A DNA stretch of 64,000 bases from Vanrija pseudolonga (taxonomy: Eukaryota > Basidiomycota > Tremellomycetes > Trichosporonales > Trichosporonaceae): the NCBI RefSeq assembly GCF_020906515.1, contig NC_085853.1:1240001-1304000 (forward strand), read 5' to 3'. Below the pieces are notes generated by a model, which was not told where the DNA came from, did not search any database, and saw only the letters and a list, made by a program, of their open reading frames with translations. A program made the position numbers and the translations under genes. This document shows positions 45,306-55,385 of the stretch, in pieces (within the stretch, counting starts at the first letter, position 1; every line of letters begins with the position of its first letter).

Positions 45306-46974
45306 ATGGGTTGTAAGTAGCACCACGACTTTTCAAGCCGCGCCCCCCGCACGCGTAGAGCGACCTTGCTCGACAAGAGGCATCGGCCGCGCGTCGATCC
45401 ATCACCACAGATGGCAAAGCGCTGACACTGCACCAGTCCGACTTCTCGAGCTCGTCCGCCCGTTCATGAGCATCCTCCCAGAGGTCACTGCTCCTGAGCG
45501 CAAGGTGAGTCTTGCCCCGCTTGGCGCTGGTGAACGCGGTCGTCTGACACCTTCCCCCAGGTCACTTTCCAGCACAAGGTCCTCTGGACCGCTACCACGC
45601 TCCTTATCTTCCTCGTGATGGCACAGGTCCCCCTCTACGGCATCATGTCGTCCGACTCTTCGGACCCGCTGTACTGGCTCCGTGTCATTCTCGCCTCCAA
45701 CCGTGGTACCCTCATGGAGCTCGGTGTCACCCCCGTCGTCACTTCGGGCATGATCATGCAGCTCCTCGCCGGTGCCCAGCTCATTGAGGTCGACTTCAGC
45801 CTCAAGGACGACCGTGCCCTCTTCGGCTCGGCCCAGAAGCGTAAGTAGACGTGGAGGTGGTGGCTGCAGGCACAAGGACTGACTCTCGTGCTCAGTCTTT
45901 GCCCTTATCATCGCTCTTGGCCAGGCTACCGTCTACGTCCTCAACGGCCTCTACGGCCAGCCCTCGTCGCTCGGTCTCGGTGTCTGCCTCCTGCTCATTC
46001 TCCAGCTCGTTGCCGCTGCCCTCATCGTCATCCTCCTCGATGAGCTCCTCACCAAGGGCTACGGTCTCGGCTCGGGTATCTCGCTTTTCATTGCTACCAA
46101 CATTTGCGAGTCCATAGTCTGGAAGGCCTTCTCGCCCAACACTGTCAACACTGGCCGTGGCCCCGAGTTTGAGGGTGCCGTCATTGCCCTCTTCCACCTC
46201 CTCTTCACCTGGAACGACAAGACCCGTGCCCTCAAGGAGGCCTTCTACCGCGAGAAGCTCCCCAACATGATGAACCTGCTTGCGACCATTGCCGTCTTCG
46301 CCGTCGTCATCTACCTCCAGGGCTTCCGCGTCGAGATCCCCATCAAGTCGTCCAAGATGCGTGGCCAGCGTGCTACCTACCCCATCAAGCTCTTCTACAC
46401 CTCCAACATGCCCATCATGCTCGAGTCGGCCCTCACCTCGAACGTCTTCCTTGTCAGCCAGATGCTCTTCAACCGCTTCCCTGACAACCTCCTCGTTCGT
46501 CTCCTCGGTGTCTGGGACTCGCCCGACGGCTCGGCCCAGCTCTCGGCCGTTTCGGGTATCTCGTACTACATGTCGGCTCCTCACAGCATCACCGACGCCC
46601 TTTCGGACCCCTTCCACACGGTCGTCTACCTCACCTTCATCGTCACCGCCTGCGCCATCTTCTCCAAGACCTGGATCGAGGTCTCGGGCTCGGGCCCCCG
46701 TGACGTTGCCAAGCAGCTCAAGGACCAGAACATGACCCTCGCCGGCCACCGCGACGCCTCGATCTACAAGGAGCTCAAGCGTATCATCCCCACTGCTGCC
46801 GCTTTCGGTGGTGCCACCCTTGGTCTCCTCTCGTTCGCCGCCGACATGATGGGCGCCATTGGCTCTGGTACCGGTATCCTCATGGCCGTCACCATCATCT
46901 ACGGCTACTTCGAGCTCGGCTTGAAGGAGCAGGCCGGCCTCGACGCCGGTGGCTTCCAGGACATGCTCTTCTAA
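45306..46974 (+). CDS. SEC61: SEC61 alpha, ER protein-conducting channel
   Basis: Four exons (45306-45312, 45437-45504, 45561-45840, 45896-46974) give about 477 residues, the normal Sec61 alpha length. The first exon encodes only MG plus one base; splicing gives [19 protein letters not shown]. Ten transmembrane helices are evident, with the plug region [20 protein letters not shown], the pore-lining [15 protein letters not shown], the conserved cytosolic loop [19 protein letters not shown] (TM8 loop), and GISYYMSAP. The C-terminal helix ends [17 protein letters not shown]. It forms the translocon with Sss1 and Sbh1. Codon usage is strongly biased to C-ending codons, matching high expression. 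Confidence 0.97.
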
Positions 46975-47627
46975 GTGAGAGGATGGACAAAACTGCCCTC
47001 GTCGGCGCATCAGCACCGACTTGAGCGTCCGCCTGGCAACAGGCGAGGGGAGGAGAGGCGACAAAGGAGGAGGATGAAATCTGGTGCCAGACATGGTGAC
47101 CCTGGCCCGGCACAACCACGCTGCAACCCCCAACGCAGCGTGCATCACAAACCAACACACATAGGAGGAAGTATAGCACAGGAGAGAACGAGAAGAAGAG
47201 TCCAAAAAGGTTTCACTAGCACATTCGACTCAGCATCTATTCTCTATTCTTGTTAACCCCATATGCAACAGCGTGTGGCGAGATGACACGCGAGACGACG
47301 CAGTGAGGGAGTGCAGACGTGACTGACGTTAGGTAATACATGCAATGCGAGTTTGATACAAATGACACGATGACCAGCCTGGTCCGGGGGTCTTATGGGC
47401 GCTTTGTAGAGAGTCCAGCTGCAGCTGTTGGAGGTCCACTCCCCGCTGTTGATGGTCCAGTCCCCGCTGTTAATGGTCCAGCCGCAGCGTTTCCAGTGCT
47501 GGGGAGGTATGTTAGCAGGACACACAGGAGCGAGACCACCAGAACTGCCAGGCATGACAAGCTTTGAGGGCTTCGGTGCAGGACATACGTCTGGGTAGGA
47601 GTAGGAGGTCGGTCGAAGCTGCGAGGG
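46975..47627. other. Convergent intergenic region, SEC61 / family copy B
   Basis: About 650 bases with the SEC61 3' end. It contains one copy of a 48-base repeat (47236-47283). A small tandem of GTTGATGGTCCAG-like units occurs at about 47429-47483. Confidence 0.5.
47236..47283 (+). repeat. 48-base dispersed direct repeat, copy 1
   Basis: This segment, downstream of SEC61, matches 50509-50556 at 46 of 48 bases in the same orientation; similarity stops abruptly on both sides. Confidence 0.9.
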
Positions 47628-49175
47628 TCAGATACAGTGCTGGTCGGTTGGCTTGAGCCACACGAACCGTTCAGCTCTTCTGTCGGCTGATACTCTCGGC
47701 GGGTGCAGGGGTAGAGGAGCGGACCGCGGGGGAGACCCAGGCATCCAAGGGGGCCAATGCCAGGATTGTTGTTGCGGCACAGGCGGCTCCTCCTTCATAG
47801 GTTGCGGCTTGTCGATCGACGTGACGCGATTTTCCTCGAGAATCGCAGTGCTGAACACACGCCACGCCCGCTCTTTGAAATTGTTCATGGTGGCCGAGGA
47901 AAAGGCAGGGATCGGGATATCGTGCGGGCCGAGAGGGACCTGGCTGCCGTAGCTCGAAACAAGACCTTGGTCTGCTTCCTCGAGCACTTGCAACTTGAAC
48001 TTGTTCTCAACAAGGACTACTCCCTGGGCAAGTTGCTTCCTTGTGCTCGTCGATGGAACCCATAATAGCTGCTGCTACCCCGTTCGTGGGCGCAGCAATA
48101 ATCTTGCCGACTGGTACCCCGTTGACATCTGGAACGAGCGAGGACATCCCAGCCATGCCGGAAACCACGTTCGAAGTGACGTTAAGCCTCCGGGCTTCAC
48201 GGTCGTACCGCTCGCCTTCGTGTACAGCGCAGACACCATACACAAGACCGCAGCGAATGGAATACAGTGGAATGCTGCTTGGGTGCACACGGGGGATGGC
48301 CAGAAACAGACCCTCAATCTTGGCTTGGATCCTGTCGTTGTCTGATTTACTCAGTTCCTTGACAATCTGCATGTCAGCCGCCATGGCGTGAAGAATGTGC
48401 GCGGCCGCCCTGATGCGATGGTCTGTCGGCATGGCACCATGGGTGTGGATGATTACTTGAAGGATGTGGAGAAGGCTGCTGATAGTGTCGAAAGGTAGCC
48501 AGCGCAGGAGGCCAGCCATCCGGAGGTCGTAGCAGACGGCAACCGGGTGGGTAGCAAGGATGGCTGCCACTGCTGCCATGTCTTTCTGTGCAGAGAAGGA
48601 AACGAGGAGCATTGTGAGCCGGGCAACTGGAGGGGTTGGGACCAAGCGTGGGCGCCGAGGGGCAGGAGTGCTGGGACCCGAGGCCCGCCGTTTCGCTTTG
48701 AAAGAAGACCATCGGCGTCTCAGCGAGGAGCTTGACGTCGCTGATGTCGCCGCCGAGGCGTTGGAGTCGACGGACGTGGTACTGGATTGATGGGAAAGGC
48801 CGCTGCTGCTTGTCTGACCATCAGAGTCGGTAAAGGCACCACGATACTCACCTCGGGCACGGTGCCAGTCAACATCGGCCATTTCGGCCTGAGGAGGTTG
48901 TTGGCAACCGTCATGAGGTTGTCGGAAGAGAGATCCGTTACCCATTGAGGCTTGAAGTCAATGATGTGAACCTGGCTTGGGATTCCAGGGCGTTCACCGG
49001 GAGGGAGGCAGGAGAGGTCTATCAGTGGGACCTCCTTGAAGTCGAAGACGGCATTCGTGTCGACAATGCCGGTGGAACCGTAAAGCAGCGGCACTGACAG
49101 TTGGGAGAGGACGATGTCGTCGGAGAGTGGATTCAGGGCACGCGGTCCGGCCGGCCTCGGTGGTCGAGCGTCCAT
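47628..49175 (-). CDS. Unknown protein family, copy B (apparent frame break)
   Basis: Second member of the unknown family. The start at 49175 (MDARPPRPAGPRALN) is preferred to an upstream ATG because the relic at 50709 begins MEDLPRPAGPRA. Exon 1 is 48852-49175, a 38-nt intron follows TGTVPE, and exon 2 runs on from 48813. Family marks are YGSTGIVDTNAVFDF, a Ser-rich basic linker (SSSSLRRRWSSFKAKRR), TMLLVSFSAQKDMAAVAAIL, AKIEGLFLAIPRV, then RCGLVYGVCAVHEGERY and, near the end, QVLEEADQGLVSSYGS with AWRVFSTAILEE. Near 48037-48045 the frame carrying the core differs by one base from that carrying the C-terminal motif, and no convincing intron bridges them. So it is a young pseudogene, has a missed splice, or holds a sequence error. 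Function unknown. Confidence 0.6.
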
Positions 49176-50239
49176 CCCGGCTGAACGCGACGAGGTGATG
49201 GGTACTGTAGGGCGGTGGGTGGTCTTGTCTTCTGGATTCTTGATTTGATTGTTGGTGAGATGGGAAGAGATCAGAACGCCCAATGTCGAGCACGGGGATA
49301 CATGGTCGTCATGGTCAAGTTAGGAAGGAAGAGGATGCACCGCCGACGCGTCTTGCCAGGCAGGCAGGCCCTTGGATACGGGTGAGGAGGCTCATGTGAG
49401 CGGGCGGCTGGCGAGGCGGGATGTGGAGGACGGGTGCCTGACTTCACGGAGGTAACGATGGCGGTGTTGGCCGGGGAGGGGGAAGGTTAACCGGACTGGG
49501 AGAGGGTCGATGGAATCGGCGCACCAGCAGACACGCGCATCTGGCAACGGTTATGCCCCGGATGACGAGGGAGGTGGGAAGCTGCCACACCTCACCGAGT
49601 GGTGGAGCTGCTGCACGGTGAGTTGCTGCTTGGATGTGTGTACGCAGTTGAGATGGGAACAACTTTCAAGCCATGATTGACCCCTTGACGGGCTGTTCTA
49701 AATAGAGCTGATTGCTGTGGGTGTTGTCGTAATCCTTCTGCCGTTGCATTGTGAATTTAAAGAACGGCATGGATGACAGGCACCACCAGCAAACAAATGC
49801 CACGAAACGTCGTCGGTCAAACTGCAGCCAGAACGTTCAGCGTGGCGCCCTCGGGCCCACCTAACTCTCTGCACAATGTATTAAGATACATTTAGGTCCA
49901 ACCCAGGCTGTAGTAGGCATATGACGTGGACCTGGCCCCGTCTGGAGGTGGCGATGCGCGTAATTTGTGTTTGGCTCGGCGTGGCGCAGTCGAAAGGAAT
50001 GCGGCCTGTATGCGCAAATGTTGGGGATGAACCTTGAGGATCGCCCAGAGGTCTTGAAATGCGCTGCACGTCGTGTTTGGTGCAGGCTGTTGAGTCCAAG
50101 ACGCTCATCCAGACCTGAAAGTCGTTTGGCATGGGTGCTAAGGGGCAGGAGCATGTACGTACTGTACTGTACGGGAGTCCCCCCCCCCCTTGTGGTGTGG
50201 CATGGCGTGACGTGACAGGCCAAGGTCCAACCGTTTTGA
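49176..50239. other. Region between family copy B and the relic
   Basis: About 1.06 kb. The part just upstream of copy B (49176-49275) resembles the part upstream of the relic (50710-50800), sharing strings such as CGAGGTGATGGGT and TTGATTGTTGG, so the duplicated unit includes the promoter. 49640-49800 also resembles 50830-50930. No other gene seen. Confidence 0.5.
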
Positions 50240-50709
50240 GGATGCTTGACAAGGGGGGGTTGTGGAAAGGCTTTGGCACAGAAATGCTCTCGCTGTTTCT
50301 CGGTGATCAACTTGTCGAAGACAGTTCAGGCCTCATCCTTGAACTTGTTGAGGGCGTTCCGGGGAAACGCGGGGGGGCAGGTAGCCGTAGATGTCGACGG
50401 CATCATTGGTGATGTAGCTCGCGAGTAAGCCTTGCGTGCCTTCCTCGAGCACGTGCGATTTGAACATCTCTTCAACTTGAGTGAGGGCTATGCGGTGTCG
50501 CTTCTTCTTCTATTCTCTATTCTTGTGAACCCCATATGCAACAGCGTGTGGTGAGAGGAGGCGGCGAGGGGGAGGCGGCGAGGGAGGGAAGCTTGCACAA
50601 ACGCTGCACGCCAACGCTCCGAGGACATGACCGTCGGGCCAACTATCAAGACGCTGAGGGTCGATACATATATGGCACGCGGCCCTGCCGGTCTCGGTAG
50701 ATCCTCCAT
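50240..50709 (-). pseudogene. Relic of the unknown family (internally deleted)
   Basis: The minus strand starts MEDLPRPAGPRA at 50709, like copy B (MDARPPRPAGPRA), but after about 20-30 residues the similarity ends. The whole central part (roughly 300 residues) is missing and about 100 bases of unrelated DNA, including the second 48-base repeat, sit instead. Similarity returns at 50475-50380 with KSHVLEEGTQGLLASY, matching QVLEEADQGLIASY of copy C, and a further piece reads KFKDEAWTVFDKLITEKQ in another frame, matching FKLLAWRVFYLTIEQQ. It is therefore a dead tandem duplicate. Confidence 0.75.
50509..50556 (+). repeat. 48-base dispersed direct repeat, copy 2
   Basis: 46 of 48 bases match 47236-47283. 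It lies exactly where the middle of the relic gene is missing. Confidence 0.9.
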
Positions 50710-51259
50710 CCTGGCTTCACGAGGTGATGGGTCGTATCGGCAACTCGATGGGTGGTCTCGTGAACACTTGATTGTTGGCGAAATGGGAAGCGGTCATAAC
50801 GTTGGGAAGACGCCGCGTTCAAGGCCTCGCTTGGCGAGCTGTTCTCAATTCCTCCTGTCGTTGGCATTGTGAGTTTATTCCAAGTCTGAACTAACAGCAT
50901 CGAGAACGGGCGCAACCAGCAGCCATGCCATACAATGTGGCTGCACCAAGAAATACCCTTGCAGCGCCTCCCTTCCGCCTCTTATAAGTCCAACGACTTG
51001 CCAGCGCCTGCCAATGAACGTCAACCCATACCACGATCCACATTTGACAAAGAACTTCCTGAATCAAGAGTATGGACAAAAGGGGGAACAGAGCGGCGTT
51101 TCCCCAACGGGTTCTCGCCGCCCGTGTGCTGAACGTAATGTGGCGGATGGGATGCCACCTTGGCCTTAGCTGGAAGCCAACAAGGAGGAAACCTGAACCT
51201 GATGGGTGCAGTAGCTTTGCGCGGGGGTGAGTGGGGGTAGGGGCTGTTGACAGGCCTCA
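50710..51259. other. Region between the relic and family copy C
   Basis: About 550 bases; the first 100-220 bases are related to the promoter of copy B. No gene seen. Confidence 0.5.
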
Positions 51260-52516
51260 TCAGGCAGTATCCACATAATACTGTACTTTAGGGTTCTGCG
51301 TGTCGGTCGAAACTTTGGGTGACGGCGGGCGACGAGGGGTGCACTTGTGGTCAGACAACCGAGGGGCCGAGTTCTCCACGGCCGTCTCGAACCCTTGTTG
51401 TTCAATTGTTAAGTAGAAAACCCGCCATGCGAGAAGCTTGAACATGTTCGTTGTCTCCGAGGGATACGCGGGGATGGGATTGCGGTGGCGATCGGTGGGG
51501 GCGCTGCCAACGTAACTCGCGATGAGGCCCTGGTCTGCCTCCTCGAGCACTTGCGACGTGAACTTGTGCTCGACGTGAAACACTCCCTCGCTGAGGCGCT
51601 TCTTCTTGCGGTCGATACCACTGGTAGCAGCAGCAGCTGCTGCTGCATTGACTGCAGGGCCAACGATCGTGCTGGTGTTCACTCCAGCCACGTCTGGGAC
51701 CAGCGCAACGGCTTTAGGCATGACTGAAACTACTTTCCTGCCCCTCTTCCACCATTTGACGTTCTTTTGATAGGCCTTGTATTCTTGCACTGCCACAGCA
51801 CCGTACACAAGACCACAGCGGACGGCGTAAAGCGGGACGGAAAATTCGTCGACCCGGGGAACTGCGCGAAACAGTTCCTCAATCCTGGCTTGAACGGCGT
51901 CATTGAAAGACCTGGTGACTCCTTTTCCCGGACCGAGATCAGCTGCAATATTGTGGAGGAGGAGCGCGGCAGCTCTTATGAGAGGGTCCGTCGGGATGCA
52001 ACCAGACTCTCCAATGAGAGACAGAAGCGTAGCACTGATACTTCCGACAATCCTACGCGAGAGATGACCCACGAGCCCAGCTTCATGCAAGTCGCCGCAG
52101 ATAATAACTGGGTGGATCCTGAGCAAGAGTTCGGCAGGAAACCAGTCCCCTGTCACAGCGAAGGAGATGAAGAGCATGGTGAGCGGGGTAACTGGTTCGG
52201 TTGGGACCAATTTTACCGAGCGGATCTTGCTGGGTGGCTAATCATCAGCTCCCCATCCATCCTCAACCACAATACTCACCAAAGGAAGAACGCCGGTCGA
52301 CATTGGGTGCTTTTCTTTAATCAGACTATCGGCGAAGTTGCCCCGGACCGCCTCAGTCATCAATGTCACCTGATTCGGATCGAAGTCGATGATTATGAAG
52401 ACCCCTTGGTGCGGAGGGTTGAGAAATTCGGAGCCTATGAGTACCTTATGACCGAAGTCAAGGACGGTCCGCCCTTCGGAGATGATCGCCGAACTCCCAT
52501 AGTACAGCGATGGCAT
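51260..52516 (-). CDS. Unknown protein family, copy C
   Basis: Third member of the unknown family and the best-preserved in the cluster. Exon 1 is 52280-52516, a 42-nt intron (GTGAGT...GATTAG) follows STGVLPL, and exon 2 is 51260-52237, giving about 404 residues. The intron sits at the same place as in copy B. Family marks are YGSSAIISEGRTVLDF, VPTEPVTPLTMLFISFAV, then IRAAALLLHNIAADL, RIEELFRAVPRVDEFSVP, RCGLVYGAVAVQEYKAY, and EHKFTSQVLEEADQGLIASY with LLAWRVFYLTIEQQGFE. Upstream of the chosen ATG a related stretch (ALSTDLTLP) runs to an in-frame stop, so the real protein may begin in a further 5' exon. There is no signal peptide, membrane span or known catalytic motif; it looks alpha-helical. 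Function unknown. Confidence 0.72.
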
Positions 52517-54052
52517 GGGGAGAGTGAGGTCGGTGGAGAGAGCAAGCTAGTCTGCAAGTACAGCTGCCGTGTTGGGAGGAGGGGATGGAGTATGGGGTCC
52601 CAGGGCACTCAAGGCCAGTCCTTATGGAGACCGCTGCGTAAGAGATTAGGAACTCTAAGAGGGGGATCCGCGTACAGCTGAATAAATGTGTCGATAAAGC
52701 GGAAGATTGGGAAGACGAGGGTTATAGCGAGGTGGGCGGGTGGAGACTCATGTTAGAGTGCATAGGCCAGATATGGGTGGTGTGCGTTTGGTCCCCCAAA
52801 AAGCATCGCAGTATGAAAGCTTTGTACAGTACATGTGACGGGACACAGAACTAACGAACCGAACCGAAGGATAGACCAAAGCAGGTCTTTGGTGGGAGGC
52901 TCTTGCATACATACGTGCTTCTGAAGCAGACATCGCGGGGTCGTGCTTCTCAACGAGCATTGCGCGCTTTGGCCAGTGACCCATTGCGTAACTGAAGCTG
53001 AGCCGTGCCCAAGCGGAACAACGGCATTGCCCCCACATCTCTTGGGAGCAGACAGACGCTGTTATTATTTTGTCATGTTTCGAGAAAGTGGATGACAGAG
53101 CGGGGAACGAACGAAGTAGATGCATGGCTCGTGTTGAGCGGGTGAATCTTGCGGAGCTGCATAGGTTGAGTGGAGGCAGTGTGCAGTTTGGGCCGTCAGA
53201 AGCAAGAAGAGTAGGAAGAGTAAGAAGAAAATGTTATCTCTGTCACGAATGTGCGGTCTTGGCTCTCGCCGCTGTTTGCCCACGTCCGGGACGAGATGTA
53301 CGCCACAAAACGTGGATAAATTAGGCTTGCAGAAAAGTGAAACTACATTTAGCACGCCTACCAGTCATCCCTTTGCCGCTCGCCCCCTCGCACCTCCACC
53401 GCTCGCACACATAAAAAGTTCAACCCCGACCGCTCTTACTTTCTCTTTTCTTCCAACCAAGGGCCCGGTCCCCGCGCGTCTCTCTGAGCACGCAACGGGA
53501 CATTTTCGACTGACTGGAAGCGCCGCACGCAGCTCGCTCGCGCAATTGGCGCATACTTCCTGGTCGACGGGACACGGCTTCCCCGAGAAAGACCCACGGT
53601 GTGCGCCGGCAACCCCCTCTGCTCGACCCAAGACGCTCCGCTGGTCTCTGGCCGGCGTCGACGTGTCGCGGGGAGGAGGGGCGCGCCGGCGCCCGTGGGA
53701 TTCCGTTATTCTATATCCTGGCCTAGGTCGTCGACCTGTGAGGTTGTGGAGAAACCAACGGCAAGACATTTATAGTAGTGGATGGATGGGTTGTTTTGTG
53801 CTTGAGCGTTTAGGTGAACGAGGGACACGGCGAGGTCAGTGAGGAGACGCAGATGCAGATGCGGACAGCTAGACAGCTATGCAGGCCGTGGATGCTCGGA
53901 GTAGGCGAGACGGCGCAATTTGCAGCAGCAGTACTGACGGACGACGGATGCGTCTCGGCGCCGGCGTAAAGCCCGCCCCTCGCCGCCCACCGCACACGAG
54001 CATGACGTCGGAAGCAACCCAACAACAAACTTGCTCTCCTCCACACTCATTC
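52517..54052. other. Divergent intergenic region
   Basis: About 1.5 kb with lower GC than the genes. No frame has recognisable similarity or good splice structure. A pyrimidine-rich segment at 53360-53480 may be a leader or promoter element. Confidence 0.45.
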
Positions 54053-55126
54053 ATGGCCTCGTCCATCCCCTTCCCCAAGCTCTCGCGCACGGCAGCCCGC
54101 GCAGTCTCGCGCATCCCGACCCTCCGCCCCGCGCTGCCGCCGCATGCCGCGCGGGCAGAGTGGGTGCGCGGGGGGCCGGCGACGCCGTTCTTCCGGGACG
54201 AGGCGCACACACGGCCGACGAGGGGGCTGTATCGCGCCTTGTTGCGCCGTCTGGGGCCGGTGCGCAGCGGCGAGGGGTGTACGCCAGCCTCACCATCACC
54301 ACCAGCGCCGCCATCACCATCACAAGCGCCGTCACCACCACCGCCCTACCCGCACACCCTCGCCGCCCTCCGCGCCGCCTGGCGCCATCGCCGCAAGTGG
54401 GTCTCGCCGCGTAACACCCGCGTGTTCCTCGAGAGCCAGTACGCGCTGCTGTCCGACCTGCGCTCGGCGTGCGCCGCGGCGCGGCTACAGCAAGCCGAGG
54501 AGCAGCACGCTGCCGAGGCGGAGCGGCGCGCCGCGCTCGCCGCGCAGGCTGCTGCCGAGGCGGCCGCGCGCGCCGCCCCGGCCCACACCCACCTGACGGG
54601 CAGCTTCATGCTGCGCTCGCCGTTCCACGGCCCGATGCCGCGCCTGCGGCCGCAGCCGCTCGGCTTCAGCATGATGGTCAAGGCGCGGCGCGTGCGCCGC
54701 GAGCGGCTGTTCGACAAGCGGCTCGCGCTCATAGCGACCAACGAGCTCATGCGCGACGAGCTCGCGTTCTGGCGTGACCTCCGCCTTGGCGGCGAGTGGG
54801 ACTCGGGCCTCGGCATGGCCGCGTGGCATGCCGAGGCGAACCGCGCCATCGCGGCCATCGACGACAACTACAAGATGCAAGGGCGCCGCGCGGCGTCCGA
54901 CCCGTCCGACTACCTCGTCGCGCGGGTGCGCCAGGCGCGCCGCAAGAGGACGCAGGTGCTGCAGGTGCGCGCGGCGGCCAGGAAGGAGAGGCAGGCGAGC
55001 GAGACGGACGAGGAGAGGAAGGGACCGCCGGGATGGCCTAGGGGCAGCCATCGTCGTGGGAAGACGCGGGCACGGAGGAGCCCCCCGTCGCAGCGGCTGC
55101 AGGAGGAGGGGGAGGGGAGGCCGTAG
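54053..55126 (+). CDS. LYR-motif mitochondrial protein
   Basis: Apparently a single exon of 357 residues from the ATG at 54053. The N-terminus, MASSIPFPKLSRTAARAVSR, is a good mitochondrial presequence; earlier in-frame ATGs (53879, 54004) would place residues before it. The LYR tripeptide occurs in TRGLYRALLRRLG, followed after a Pro/Ser/Thr-rich insert by WRHRRKWVSPRNTRVFLES and QYALLSDLRSACAAARL, the helix pattern of the Complex1_LYR superfamily. Such small proteins bind the mitochondrial acyl carrier protein and help assemble respiratory complexes or deliver Fe-S clusters. This one is unusually long: an Ala/Glu coiled-coil-like segment, a second helical domain (MVKARRVRRERLFDKRLAL), and a basic tail. 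The specific partner is unknown. Confidence 0.6.
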   Translation: MASSIPFPKLSRTAARAVSRIPTLRPALPPHAARAEWVRGGPATPFFRDEAHTRPTRGLYRALLRRLGPVRSGEGCTPASPSPPAPPSPSQAPSPPPPYPHTLAALRAAWRHRRKWVSPRNTRVFLESQYALLSDLRSACAAARLQQAEEQHAAEAERRAALAAQAAAEAAARAAPAHTHLTGSFMLRSPFHGPMPRLRPQPLGFSMMVKARRVRRERLFDKRLALIATNELMRDELAFWRDLRLGGEWDSGLGMAAWHAEANRAIAAIDDNYKMQGRRAASDPSDYLVARVRQARRKRTQVLQVRAAARKERQASETDEERKGPPGWPRGSHRRGKTRARRSPPSQRLQEEGEGRP

Positions 55127-55385
55127 GGGGACTGCATGAGGAGGAAGGACGTCACCAGCATCACTCAGCATTGTAGCATCGTAGCATTATGAAAAACATG
55201 GGCACTCGTCGGGCGTGGAGCAAGGCTCATGTACGGTTGACGAGGCAGTCGAGGCAGCTGGCGGCTTGGGGGAGCGCACTCCGCACTGCATCACCCTCGA
55301 ACCTCACGTCTGCTTGACGGGTGCATTGCCATTGTACATTGATGAGATTCTATGCTGTACACATCTCTCAACCCCCGCCCGCCAC

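Noticed and set aside
45892-47205. A 437-codon open frame antisense to SEC61
   Set aside because: It is a shadow of the C-ending codon bias of SEC61; it has no ATG-supported domain, runs through SEC61 introns without respect for splice sites and is rich in Asp/Glu/Gly/Val as expected for reverse-strand reading.
47236-50556. A mobile element bounded by the two 48-base repeats
   Set aside because: The repeats enclose family copy B and part of a relic, with no transposase, no terminal inverted repeats and no target duplication; a repair-copied patch explains them better.
53231-53842. A possible gene upstream of the LYR protein
   Set aside because: The frame has no recognisable motif, no matching exons, and poor codon usage compared with neighbours.
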